DNA from: Nonomuraea candida
Lineage (GTDB): Bacteria > Actinomycetota > Actinomycetes > Streptosporangiales > Streptosporangiaceae
Direction: 5' to 3'
NCBI RefSeq assembly: GCF_000725485.1
Contig: NZ_JOAG01000077.1
Span: 1 to 22,948 of the forward strand
DNA length: 22,948 bases
Below the pieces are notes generated by a model, which saw only the letters and a program-made list of their open reading frames with translations, was not told the DNA's origin and ran no database searches. Positions within the stretch are counted from its first letter, which is position 1; the number at the start of each line of letters is the position of its first letter. This document shows, in pieces, positions 7,264 to 16,196 of the stretch. A program made the translations under genes and the position numbers.

Positions 7264-10200
7264 ATGACTTTAGGCAAGTCGCTTCTCGCCGCTCTGCTGG
7301 CGGGGACGATCGGTGTCACCCCCACACCGGCACCGGCGCCGGCCCCACAGACTCCGTCTCAGCAGGTGAACGTGGTGACCCTGATCACCGGTGACCGGGT
7401 GATGGTCACCGGGCAGGGGCATCGCGTGGAGCCGGGGCCCGGCAGGCAGGTCGACTTCTCCATCCAGGTGCGCGGGGGCCACCTGTATGTGATCCCGTCG
7501 GATGCCGCGCCGTTGCTCGCCCGGGGCGTGCTGGACCGGCGCTTGTTCGACGTCACCCAGTTGCTGGCCTGGCGGTACGGCGACGCCGACACCCCCGACA
7601 TCCCCGTCATCGAACAGGGCGTCACCACACCACTGGGTTCCTCGCAGGTGCGGCGGCTGTCCAGTCTGGGGATGAGCGCGGCCCGGGTGTCCAAGGCGGA
7701 CGCCGCGCGGACCTGGCGGACTCTCACGGGAGCCCGCACTCCGGTGGCGGGCCGTACCAAGCTGTGGCTGGACGGCCGCAGGAGCTTCGCGCTGGATGAG
7801 AGCGTCAAGCAGATCGGCGCCCCGCAGGCGTGGCAGCAGGGCTTGACGGGCAAGGGCGTCACGGTCGCGGTCCTCGACTCCGGCTATGACCGCGACCACC
7901 CGGACCTCAAGGACGCGGTGGTCCAGGAGGCCAAGTTCAGCGACGAGCCGGATATGCGCGACAACGAGGGCCACGGCACCCACGTCGCCTCGATCGTGGC
8001 CGGCAGGGGCGAGAAGTACCGGGGTGTGGCCCCGGAGGCGAGCCTGGCCATCGCGAAGGTGGGCGCGGAGGGGATGATGCGCGATTCTGAGGTCCTTGCC
8101 GCTATGGAGTGGGCCGCTGTCGAAGCGAAAGCCAAGATCATCAACATGAGCTTCGGCGGTCCCGACGCCCCCGGTCTGGATCCGATGGAGCAGGCGGTCA
8201 ACACGCTGTCGGAGCAGACCGGCGCGCTGTTCGTCGCGGCGGCGGGCAACGATCGCGCCGAGGCCACGGTGAACAGTCCCGGTAGCGCGGAGGCGGCACT
8301 CACCGTGGGCGCGGTGGACAAGCAGGGCCGGATGGCCGGCTTCTCCAGCAGGGGGCCGCGTACGGGCGACCACGCTATCAAACCCGACGTGACCGCGCCC
8401 GGGGTCGACATCACGGCCGCCGCCATCGGGGGCGGCCACCGGGTGATGAGCGGCACCTCGATGGCCACCCCGCACGTGGCGGGAGCGGCGGCGATCCTGG
8501 CCCAGCGCCACCCGGACTGGACCGGCGCGCAGCTCAAGTCCGCGCTGATCGCCACCGCCGCCCCGGCCCGGGACGCGACGCTCTATGACCAGGGCGCCGG
8601 GACGGTCGACCTGGTACGCGCGCTGCGCCAGCAGGTCGTGCCCAAGCAGGGCAACGTGTGGGCGGCCTTCCCCTGGAACGGCGGCGGCGGCCGGACGGCG
8701 ACCAGGACGATCACCTACGCCAACGACGGCGACGCAGCGGTCACCCTCGACCTGTCGGCGGACGGTGAGGTGCTGAAACTGTCGTCCGGCCAGGTCACGG
8801 TCCCGGCCAAGGGCGAGGCCTCGGTCACGCTCACCATCGACACCAGCGGGAAGGCCTCAGGCGACTACCCGGGAACGGTCACCGCCAGGTCGGGCGAGAC
8901 GGTGATCCGCACGCTGGCCGGCGCGTACGTCGAGCCGGAGCTCTACGACGTCACCATCACCGTCGTCGGCAGGCAGGGCCAGCCGGTCAACCCCCAGGGC
9001 GGCGAGGTCTACGACGCCGAGACCGGGACCAGCCACGTGCTGTCCTTCCAGGAGGGGACGGCCACGGTACGACTGCCCAAAGGCAACTGGAACGTCAGCA
9101 CCCACGTCAGCGAGAGGATCGGCGAGAAGCTGTTCGTGACGTTCTCCGGCTCTCCGCTGCAGGTTGACGGCAGCGGCCGGCGGCTCACCGTGGACACGGG
9201 TCAGGGCAAGCCGACGCATGTCACCGTCGATGAACCGGGCGCCCAGCTCCAGCGCGAGTTCGTTTTGGGGCTGGAGCACGGCGCGTGGAACTCCTGGAAA
9301 CAACTGCGCCGCCTTGACGTCAACTCCGAGGTCTTCGTCATCCCCGCCACGTCACCAGGTTTGACCTACACCTTGGCGACCACCTGGCTCAGCAAGGACA
9401 CCTCGCCCAGCTCGTACGTCTACACCGTGGTCGACCGGCGCAGCGGCGGCATCCCTGACGATCCCACTTACCACGCCAGGCGGAAGGAACTGGCCAAGGT
9501 CACTGCGTCCTACCGGGCCTCCGGAGCGGCTGCCACGGGCACCGCGGAGGTCAGCTTGCACGTCGGCGGGCTACTGGGAGCGCTGCCGGTATCGTCGGTG
9601 CACGGCATCGCGCTTCCCGGCAGGCTCGTCCACTATCGGACTCCTGGCCTGACCTTCGCGAGCACACTCAAGACCGGCGCCGCGCGGATCGCCGACGGCG
9701 GCACGTTCGCCAAGAAAGGTCACACCAGGGAGGTCTGGAACGCAGCCGTCACCGGGCCGTCGTTCCTGAGGCCGGCCGGTCGCCGTACCGGCGACAGCCT
9801 GACCTTCGCCGGGACGGCGATGTTCGCCGACGGGCGGCCGGGCAGGACCGGCTCCGACACCAGCGCCACCGGCACCGCCACTCTCGCCGAGGACGGCAAG
9901 GTGCTGGCCACCGCCGACCTCGCCACCTGCGACGCCGACGAGCCGCAGCGCTGCGAACTGCGCGCCGACCTGCCCACCGAATCCGGTGCCTACACGCTGA
10001 CGGCGTCGATGCGCCGGCAGGCCACGCTGTCCACGGAGGTGAAATCGGTCTGGACGTTCAGGTCCGCGACCACCGCCGAACAACAGCCGCTGCCCCTCAT
10101 GGCCGTCCGCTACAGCCCTGAGGGCTTGGACGACTCCAACCACGCCAGGCCGGGCAGCACGACCCGCATGCCCGTGTGGGTCGAGCGCAACCCCGGCTCC

Positions 10201-10413
10201 CCGAAGGCCGAAGTGACATCGATCCGCCTGGAGATCTCCACAGACGACGGCGCCACCTGGCGCAGCGTCCCGGTCGCCCGCACCGGCCCTGGCTGGACCG
10301 CCACGTTGAAGAACCCGCCCGCGGCCGGGTTCGTCTCCCTCCGCGCGACGGTCGCCGACGCCGCCGGCGCCGGGGTGACCCAGACGATCACCCGCGCGTA
10401 CGCCATCGGCTGA
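7264..10413 (+). CDS. Secreted S8 (subtilisin-like) serine protease, large actinobacterial type
   Basis: A 1049-residue exported protease. A hydrophobic signal-like segment covers residues 1-20, followed by an Ala-Pro linker (about 21-30). A propeptide-like region begins with VVTLITGDRVMVTG (about 37-50). The subtilase domain spans about 180-455, with catalytic Asp205 (VAVLDSG), His237 (GHGTHVAS), oxyanion Asn329 (AAAGND) and Ser399 (SGTSMATPHVAG). A C-terminal region of about 590 residues is rich in beta-sandwich-like repeats and contains the paired-Cys stretch TCDADEPQRC. ATG 7264 has GAGG six bases upstream. The third codon is TTA, rare in this DNA. It lies 70 bp after the CU044_5270-type gene, and a strong terminator follows. 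A full-length paralogue is encoded at 12842-16009. The substrate is unknown. Confidence 0.93.
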   Translation: MTLGKSLLAALLAGTIGVTPTPAPAPAPQTPSQQVNVVTLITGDRVMVTGQGHRVEPGPGRQVDFSIQVRGGHLYVIPSDAAPLLARGVLDRRLFDVTQLLAWRYGDADTPDIPVIEQGVTTPLGSSQVRRLSSLGMSAARVSKADAARTWRTLTGARTPVAGRTKLWLDGRRSFALDESVKQIGAPQAWQQGLTGKGVTVAVLDSGYDRDHPDLKDAVVQEAKFSDEPDMRDNEGHGTHVASIVAGRGEKYRGVAPEASLAIAKVGAEGMMRDSEVLAAMEWAAVEAKAKIINMSFGGPDAPGLDPMEQAVNTLSEQTGALFVAAAGNDRAEATVNSPGSAEAALTVGAVDKQGRMAGFSSRGPRTGDHAIKPDVTAPGVDITAAAIGGGHRVMSGTSMATPHVAGAAAILAQRHPDWTGAQLKSALIATAAPARDATLYDQGAGTVDLVRALRQQVVPKQGNVWAAFPWNGGGGRTATRTITYANDGDAAVTLDLSADGEVLKLSSGQVTVPAKGEASVTLTIDTSGKASGDYPGTVTARSGETVIRTLAGAYVEPELYDVTITVVGRQGQPVNPQGGEVYDAETGTSHVLSFQEGTATVRLPKGNWNVSTHVSERIGEKLFVTFSGSPLQVDGSGRRLTVDTGQGKPTHVTVDEPGAQLQREFVLGLEHGAWNSWKQLRRLDVNSEVFVIPATSPGLTYTLATTWLSKDTSPSSYVYTVVDRRSGGIPDDPTYHARRKELAKVTASYRASGAAATGTAEVSLHVGGLLGALPVSSVHGIALPGRLVHYRTPGLTFASTLKTGAARIADGGTFAKKGHTREVWNAAVTGPSFLRPAGRRTGDSLTFAGTAMFADGRPGRTGSDTSATGTATLAEDGKVLATADLATCDADEPQRCELRADLPTESGAYTLTASMRRQATLSTEVKSVWTFRSATTAEQQPLPLMAVRYSPEGLDDSNHARPGSTTRMPVWVERNPGSPKAEVTSIRLEISTDDGATWRSVPVARTGPGWTATLKNPPAAGFVSLRATVADAAGAGVTQTITRAYAIG

Positions 10414-10417
10414 TCCA

Positions 10418-10453
10418 CAACGGTGAGGGTGCCTTGGAGCGCCCTCACCGTTG
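10418..10453 (+). terminator. Strong hairpin terminator after S8 protease gene
   Basis: CAACGGTGAGGG pairs perfectly with CCCTCACCGTTG. The stem then continues inward through one G-U pair and two G-C pairs to a 6-nt loop (CTTGGA), giving 15 pairs in all. It starts 4 nt after the stop codon. No long U tract follows. Confidence 0.8.
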
Positions 10454-10953
10454 CGTGTCGCCGACGGGGACACGGTGCGAAACGGCGGAGAACCGCCTGG
10501 CTTCGGCCTCGGCCAGCCGGGCCACGGCCTGTGCCCTGTGCGATGTGAGCTGGACCAGCCGGCCGCGAACGCTGCCGGCCGTAGCGGAGAGGCCGTTTCC
10601 CGGAGAGCGGGAGGCGGCCTTTCGATCATCTGCCATCGATGTGCCATGGCAATCGTCCGGTCACGCGGATGCCCGGCCTCACCGACCCGCTTCCGGTCGG
10701 GACGCGGACGCGTTCGATCGCGCCGACGGTGATCATGCGCCGTTCGTCGTGGTGAAGACGCGGGCGAGCTGGTGATCGATCACGGCCACGGCGTCTTGCC
10801 TGGCATGTCAGCCCGCCGCAAGCGGATCGACAGAAGACCGCGAGGCCGGACCTGCACCGTTGGCGATGCGCCGGTCGTGACCGGCACGGCGCACCCACCC
10901 CCGCCCACCGCGGGACGACCGCCAACGAACAGAACCACCGAAAGGCCAGACCC
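10454..10953. other. 500-bp gap between S8 protease and DHA2 exporter, no convincing gene
   Basis: No frame here has both a good start and recognisable protein content. A hairpin at 10590-10620 (AGGCCG/CGGCCT outer stem, CCCG/CGGG inner stem, followed by TTCG) could be a terminator or a remnant. GTGATCGATCAC at 10772-10783 is a perfect 12-bp palindrome. On the minus strand, two short protein-like stretches (RQDAVAVIDHQLARVF ending near 10738, and RLVQLTSHRAQAVARLAEAE within 10445-10636) look like possible relics of coding DNA, but I cannot assign them. The promoter of the exporter must lie in the right part of this gap; no clear -35/-10 pair is seen. Confidence 0.4.
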
Positions 10954-12579
10954 ATGACTTCGAGTAGTGCCGGGAACAGGCCGCGAGCCGGACGGCGGGA
11001 GTGGACGGGGCTCGCGATGCTGGCCCTGCCCAGCATCCTGCTGTCGCTGGACGTGACCCTCCTGCATCTGGCGGTGCCGCACCTCGGGGCGGCGCTCGCA
11101 CCCAGCAGCACCCAGATGCTCTGGATCATCGATATCTACGCCTTCATGATCGCCGGGTTCCTGGTCACCGCAGGTACCCTGGGCGACCGTATCGGCCGGC
11201 GCAAGCTGCTGCTCGGCGGCGGGCTGGCCTTCGGCGCCGCCTCGCTGCTGGCCGCCTATGCCGGCAGCGCCGAGATGCTGATCGCCGCCCGCGCGCTGCT
11301 CGGCATCGCGGGCGCGACCCTCATGCCCTCCACCCTCGCCTTGATCAGCAACATGTTCCAGGACCCCAGGCAGCGGGGCACCGCCATCGGGATCTGGGCC
11401 GCCAGCTTCTCCGTCGGCATCGCGCTCGGCCCGGTGGTCGGCGGAGCCATGCTGGAGATGTTCTGGTGGGGCTCGGTGTTCCTCCTCGCCGTTCCCGTGA
11501 TGGCTCTGCTGCTGATCACCGGACCGCTGCTGCTGCCCGAGTACAAGGACGAGAAGGCAGGGCGGATCGATCTGATCAGCGTCGTCCTTTCGCTCGCCGC
11601 CATCCTGCCCGCCATTTACGGCATCAAGGAAATCGCCAAGCACGGAGTGCAGAGCGCGCCCCTGATCGCCCTGGTGGTCGGCCTGGCGTTCGGCATCGTC
11701 TTCACCCGCCGCCAGCTGCGGCTCGACAATCCGATGCTGGACCTGAGCCTGTTTCGCAGCCGGGCCTTCAGCGTCGCTCTCGGCGTGATGCTCTTCGCCG
11801 CCGTCGCCATGGGCGGAATCTACCTCTTTGTCACCCAATACCTGCAGATGGTCGCCGGACTTTCGCCGCTGCAGGCAGGCATGTGGCTGCTGCCCGCCGC
11901 CGGGCTCCTGATCGCCTCGTCGATGCTCGCCCCGATCGCGGCCCGCCGGATCCGCCCCGGCAGTGTCACCGCCATCGGGCTGGTCCTGTCCGCCATCGGC
12001 TACGTCATCCTCACCCAGGCCGACGCCGGCGACAACGGACTGGCCTACGTCGTCATCGGCTTCAGCTTCATCTACACCGGCATCGGCCCCGTGATGGGCC
12101 TGAGCGTCTCGCTCATCGTCGGCTCCGCGCCGCCCGAGAAGGCCGGCGCCGCCTCCGCCCTGCAGCAGACCAGCAGCGACTTGGGCCTCGCGGTCGGCAT
12201 CGCCGCCCTGGGCAGCCTCGGCACCGCCGTCTACCGCAACGGCGTCGCCGATGAACTGCCCGCCGGCACCCCGGCCGAGGTGGCCGACGCCAGCCGTGAC
12301 ACCCTCGCCAGGGCCCTGGACGTCACCCGTGACCTGCCCGGATCGATCGCCGATCAGATCATCACACCCGCTCGCGACGCCTTCGCGTCCGGCCTCAATG
12401 TCGTCGCCCTCATCGGCGCGATTCTGGTCACCGCCCTCACGATCCTCGCCCTCACCATGCTCCGCCACGTGGCCCCCACCAACGCGGCCGGGCGCAGCCC
12501 GAGGCGGCCCCCTTCAAAGGGCGACGGTTCGAGCCGCGAAGAACAACCGGCTCGAACGGGATCACTGGGAGTGTCCTGA
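10954..12579 (+). CDS. MFS transporter, DHA2 family (14-helix multidrug exporter)
   Basis: A 541-residue membrane protein predicted to export drugs or other hydrophobic compounds by proton antiport. It has the DHA2 hallmarks. Motif D1 lies in helix 1 (LDVTLLHLAVP, residues 32-42, with acidic D33). Motif A lies in the loop after helix 2 (GTLGDRIGRRKLL, 74-86). Antiporter motif C lies in helix 5 (GIALGPVVGG, 155-164). About 14 hydrophobic segments and a basic, Ser-rich cytoplasmic tail follow. It resembles the QacA/SmvA/LfrA group. ATG 10954 is preceded by GAAAGG. It is a clear paralogue of the exporter at 18816-20366, with many identical segments (for example PSTLALISNMF versus PSTLSLISNMF). 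No regulator gene is adjacent. Terminators bound it on both sides. Confidence 0.92.
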   Translation: MTSSSAGNRPRAGRREWTGLAMLALPSILLSLDVTLLHLAVPHLGAALAPSSTQMLWIIDIYAFMIAGFLVTAGTLGDRIGRRKLLLGGGLAFGAASLLAAYAGSAEMLIAARALLGIAGATLMPSTLALISNMFQDPRQRGTAIGIWAASFSVGIALGPVVGGAMLEMFWWGSVFLLAVPVMALLLITGPLLLPEYKDEKAGRIDLISVVLSLAAILPAIYGIKEIAKHGVQSAPLIALVVGLAFGIVFTRRQLRLDNPMLDLSLFRSRAFSVALGVMLFAAVAMGGIYLFVTQYLQMVAGLSPLQAGMWLLPAAGLLIASSMLAPIAARRIRPGSVTAIGLVLSAIGYVILTQADAGDNGLAYVVIGFSFIYTGIGPVMGLSVSLIVGSAPPEKAGAASALQQTSSDLGLAVGIAALGSLGTAVYRNGVADELPAGTPAEVADASRDTLARALDVTRDLPGSIADQIITPARDAFASGLNVVALIGAILVTALTILALTMLRHVAPTNAAGRSPRRPPSKGDGSSREEQPARTGSLGVS

Positions 12580-12589
12580 AGATCTTGGT

Positions 12590-12617
12590 GGGTGGGCCGG
12601 CATGAGCCGGCCCACCC
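12590..12617 (+). terminator. Perfect 12-bp hairpin terminator after DHA2 exporter
   Basis: GGGTGGGCCGGC and GCCGGCCCACCC pair perfectly around an ATGA tetraloop, and TCTTGT follows. It begins 10 nt after the stop codon. This is the most canonical intrinsic terminator in the window. Confidence 0.85.
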
Positions 12618-12807
12618 TCTTGTCATGGTGGCCGAGCCCGCAGGCGGCCTTTCACCGCAGATCACGGCGCAGCGCCCCGACCGCCTCCTCATCGGACGAC
12701 CACGTCGTCCGGCACGGGCAGTCATCTCGGCTTCGAGACTTCTTCACCGGCCCAACGGCCGCGAGTGCCGTACCGGGCCTCTTGGAGGGGCGGGGGCGCG
12801 AGATCAT

Positions 12808-12839
12808 GCACAGGGCAGGGCATGAGCCCCGCCCTGTGC
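12808..12839 (-). terminator. Hairpin terminator after second S8 protease gene
   Basis: GCACAGGGC/GCCCTGTGC forms a 9-bp stem. It is extended by GGGC/GCCC after one A-C mismatch and closed by an ATGA loop. It lies 2 nt beyond the stop codon of the minus-strand protease. Together with the hairpin at 12590 it insulates two convergent genes. The 190 bases between the two hairpins hold no recognisable gene. Confidence 0.75.
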
Positions 12840-12841
12840 GG

Positions 12842-15800
12842 TCATCCGATGGCGTACGCGCGGTGGATCGTCTGTGTGAGGCCGGCATCGGCGGCGTCCT
12901 TCGCCGTGGCGCGCAGCGAGACGAATCCGGGCGTGCCGGGATTGGCGATCAGAGCCGTCCATCCCGACGAAGTGCGGTGCACGGGCACCGGGCGCCAGGT
13001 CCCGCCTTCATCGAAGGACACCTCCAGGTGGAGGGACTTCACCAGGGAAGCGGCGGCTCCCGGATTCCGTTCGATCCAGACAGGCAACCGGGTCAAGGAG
13101 CCCGTCCTGGCCCGGTTGAAGTCGTCGAGGCCGGCGGGTGCGAAGCGCACCGCCATCAGAGGCAGCGGTTGCGGCTCGGTCGTCCCCGACGAGGGGAAGG
13201 TCCAAACGGCGTCCACCGCGGTGGACAGCGTCGCGTACGGTACCTGCCTGCGGGCCGCGACGCTCAGCGTATAGGTGGCGGCCTCCGCCGGGAGTTCGGT
13301 CGTCAAACAGGGTCCCCGGCCCGCGCAGCCGGTCAGACGGGCTTCGGCGATCACCTCACCGCCCTTGGCGAGGGTGACGGTACCGGCGGCGGCAGCGTCG
13401 GCACCGCTCCGCCCGGTCACGCTGTCGGTGAAGAGCTGCGGGGCCGTGAACGCCAGCTCGTTCCCGGTGCGGCCGCCGACGGAGGTGGGGAAGGCCGGAC
13501 CGGTCACCGCGGCGTTCCACACCTCACGACGAGGGCCTGCCTTCGGATACCGGTCGGTGCCGGCCACCGAGAACGTGCCTGCCTGAAGCTGAGAGTCCCA
13601 GGTGAACCCGGGAGTGCGGTAATGCGTCATGGAGCCCGGCAGGTCGATGGCCGCAGTCGATGACATCATCGAAGAGGCGAGTCCGGGGAAGCGCGGGCCC
13701 AGGGACACCTCTGCCTTGGCGGCGACGCCGGATGCCCGGTAGGCCGCGGTCACCTTGACGAGATCGCTCGTACGAGCTCTGTAGTGAGGATCGTCCGGGA
13801 TGCCGTCGGTCCGGTAGTCGACGAGATCATAGCGATACGGGCTGGGCGAAGCTTCCTTCTTGTGCCACATGGTCCTGGCCATGTATCTCAGGCCCGGCTG
13901 ATGAACGGGAAGCACGAAGAAGTGCTCGTTGGGGTCTCCCCAGGCCATCCACTGGAAGTTCCAGGACCCGTTGGCCAAGGTGAACTCCAGGGCCTGGTCG
14001 GGCACGGCGGTCGGCTCGTCCAGCGAGAACCGGATCTGCCTGGCTCGGCGCGCGTCCAACACCACTTCCTGGTCCCCGCCGTCGACCTGCAGTACTACGT
14101 TCGCGGCCGTCAGCGCGATCGTGGACTCCTCCACCAGGTCCGCATACAGGTTCCACCGCCCCTCGGGCAGCCGGGTCCTGGCCACCCCGTCCCTGAAGGG
14201 CAGGATCAGCCGGCTGCCGGTCCGAAGGTTGTAGGCCTGCCCGGAAGCGACGGCGGGCTTGCCGTCACGGCCGATCGCGGTGATGGTCACGTCGTGGGAC
14301 TTCGGTTCCACGTACGCGCCGGCCAGCGTTCGGATGACGGTGTCGCCCGACCTGGCCGTGACGACTCCGGGATAGTCTCCCGGCGACTTCCCCTCGGCAT
14401 CGATCGTGAGAGTCACCGCGGCCTCCGCTCCGGCGGGGACCTCCACCCGATCGGCCGACAGCCGCAACACCTCGTTGTCGACACTGAGATCCAGGACTGC
14501 GGAGGTGTCGCCGGAGTTGGAATAGGTGATGGTCCTGGTCGTCTCCCGCGTGCCGGAATCTTGCCAGGGGAAGTGGGCCCACACGTTGCCCGGCGCAGCC
14601 CCGAGCTGCTGTGTCAGCGCGCGGGTCAGGTCGACCCGCCCCGCGCCCTGCTGGTACGGCGTGGCATCCGCCGTGGGTTTGGCGGTGCCGATCAATGCCG
14701 CTTTGAGCCGTTCCCCCGTCCAGCCGGGATGACGCTGGGCCAAGATCGCCGCAGCTCCGGCGACGTGCGGGGCGGCCATCGAGGTGCCGCTGTGTGCGAC
14801 GTAGGGCCCGTCGGCCGTGCCCTTGGCCGCCGCGGCCACGATCTCCACGCCGGGAGCGGTGATGTCCGGCTTGAGTGCGTGGTCGCCTGCCCGAGGGCCA
14901 GGGCTGGAGAACTCGGCGGCCCGATCTGTTCTGTGGACGGCGCCGACGCTCAGAGCCGCGTCGGCACTGCCTGGGCTGTTCACCGTGCTGAGCTCACCGG
15001 CGTTACCGGCGGCCACGACGAACAGCGCCCCGGTCTGCGCCGACAGCGTGTTCACCGCCTGCTCCAGGAGATCCAGCTCAGGAGCGTCCTGTCCACCGAG
15101 ACTCATATTGATGATCTTTGCCTTGGCGTCGACGGCGGCCCACTCCATGCCCGCCAGCACGGCAGAGTCGGCTGACCAGTCATCGCCTACTTTCGCGATG
15201 GCGAGCTTGGCGTCCGGCGCCACCCCCCGGTACTTCTCCCCCGCACCGGCGATGATGGAAGCCACGTGCGTGCCGTGCCCGTTGGCATCACGCATGTCGG
15301 GGCTGTCGGTGAAGTTGCGCGCCTGCGAAACCACCTCCTTGAGGTGGGGGTGGTCGACGTCGTATCCGCTGTCGAGCACGGCTACCGTGACGCCCTTACC
15401 GGTCAGGCCCTGCTCCCACGCTTCCGTGGCGCCGATCTGCCGGACGCTTCGATCCAGCGCGAACGATCGGCGTCCGTCGAGCCAGAACCTCGTCTTGTCC
15501 GCCACCAAGGTTCGAGAGCCGGCGATCAGGCCCTTCCACATCTGGCCCGCCCCGTCCTTGGGAACGTGCAGGGCGGTCATTCCGAGATGAGCCAGATGCC
15601 GTGTCCGCCGCGCGGATTTCAGGGCAGGCGCGCTCCCCTCGACCGCCTGCGCGATCACGGGAATGTCCGCCCTGTTCGCGTCGCCGTACCCCCATGCCAG
15701 CAGCTGGGTGACGTCGAACAGCCGTTCGTCCAGAACCCCTTCGGCCACCAGTGGCCACGCGTCAGACGGATAGACGAAGAGATGGCCGCCGCGACGCTGC

Positions 15801-16009
15801 GCGCTGTAGCGCACCCGCCTGCCCGGCCCCGGCTCCACACAGTGACCTGTGCCGGTGACGATGACTCGGTCCCCGGTCAGCAAGGTCACGCTGCTCGTGG
15901 CTCCTTCTCGCGCGGCGCTCTCCGCGTGACGAGGGACGGCCTCCTGAACGGCCGTGACACCAACCGTTCCGGCCAGGATCGTGGCCATCAGGCCTCTGCC
16001 CACGTTCAT
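12842..16009 (-). CDS. Secreted S8 (subtilisin-like) serine protease, paralogue of the one at 7264
   Basis: A 1055-residue exported protease with the same architecture as the 7264-10413 protein. A signal-like N-terminus covers residues 1-20, and the propeptide-like region begins with VTLLTGDRVIVTG at about 41-53. The subtilase domain has Asp213 (VAVLDSG), His245 (GHGTHVAS), Asn336 (VAAGNAG) and Ser410 (SGTSMAAPHVAG). The long beta-rich C-terminal half ends in AYAIG, exactly as in the paralogue. ATG 16009 has GAGAGG five bases upstream. The two proteins align from the first methionine (both have LAGT at residues 12-15). The catalytic set is intact in both, so both are probably active. The gene follows the glycosyltransferase in the same direction after 187 bases and probably has its own promoter. 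Specificity is unknown. Confidence 0.93.
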   Translation of the reverse strand: MNVGRGLMATILAGTVGVTAVQEAVPRHAESAAREGATSSVTLLTGDRVIVTGTGHCVEPGPGRRVRYSAQRRGGHLFVYPSDAWPLVAEGVLDERLFDVTQLLAWGYGDANRADIPVIAQAVEGSAPALKSARRTRHLAHLGMTALHVPKDGAGQMWKGLIAGSRTLVADKTRFWLDGRRSFALDRSVRQIGATEAWEQGLTGKGVTVAVLDSGYDVDHPHLKEVVSQARNFTDSPDMRDANGHGTHVASIIAGAGEKYRGVAPDAKLAIAKVGDDWSADSAVLAGMEWAAVDAKAKIINMSLGGQDAPELDLLEQAVNTLSAQTGALFVVAAGNAGELSTVNSPGSADAALSVGAVHRTDRAAEFSSPGPRAGDHALKPDITAPGVEIVAAAAKGTADGPYVAHSGTSMAAPHVAGAAAILAQRHPGWTGERLKAALIGTAKPTADATPYQQGAGRVDLTRALTQQLGAAPGNVWAHFPWQDSGTRETTRTITYSNSGDTSAVLDLSVDNEVLRLSADRVEVPAGAEAAVTLTIDAEGKSPGDYPGVVTARSGDTVIRTLAGAYVEPKSHDVTITAIGRDGKPAVASGQAYNLRTGSRLILPFRDGVARTRLPEGRWNLYADLVEESTIALTAANVVLQVDGGDQEVVLDARRARQIRFSLDEPTAVPDQALEFTLANGSWNFQWMAWGDPNEHFFVLPVHQPGLRYMARTMWHKKEASPSPYRYDLVDYRTDGIPDDPHYRARTSDLVKVTAAYRASGVAAKAEVSLGPRFPGLASSMMSSTAAIDLPGSMTHYRTPGFTWDSQLQAGTFSVAGTDRYPKAGPRREVWNAAVTGPAFPTSVGGRTGNELAFTAPQLFTDSVTGRSGADAAAAGTVTLAKGGEVIAEARLTGCAGRGPCLTTELPAEAATYTLSVAARRQVPYATLSTAVDAVWTFPSSGTTEPQPLPLMAVRFAPAGLDDFNRARTGSLTRLPVWIERNPGAAASLVKSLHLEVSFDEGGTWRPVPVHRTSSGWTALIANPGTPGFVSLRATAKDAADAGLTQTIHRAYAIG

Positions 16010-16196
16010 ACTTGCCTCTCAGCCCAAAGAGCAGGATCTACTTCCGTACACCTTTGGCCAGTGAGGCGACCCGGGTTACACACCTGCCTGAGCCGGCGCG
16101 TCAGAGCGGGCTGATGGCGCTGGGCACGATGCCGGCCATCCCCGTCGGCCGCCTGCCCCTGGCCTCAGTCGTGACCGAAATCGCTGATCCGTCCCG

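Noticed and set aside
10780..12468. A 562-codon minus-strand frame opposite the DHA2 exporter
   Set aside because: It is antisense to an unmistakable 14-helix transporter; the Gly/Asp/Gln-rich composition reflects codon structure only.
12618..12807. A small gene between the two convergent terminators
   Set aside because: No frame has a start with a ribosome site or recognisable content, and both sides are closed by hairpins.
13784..15175. A 463-codon plus-strand frame opposite the second S8 protease
   Set aside because: It is antisense to a protease with an intact catalytic triad and has no recognisable motif.
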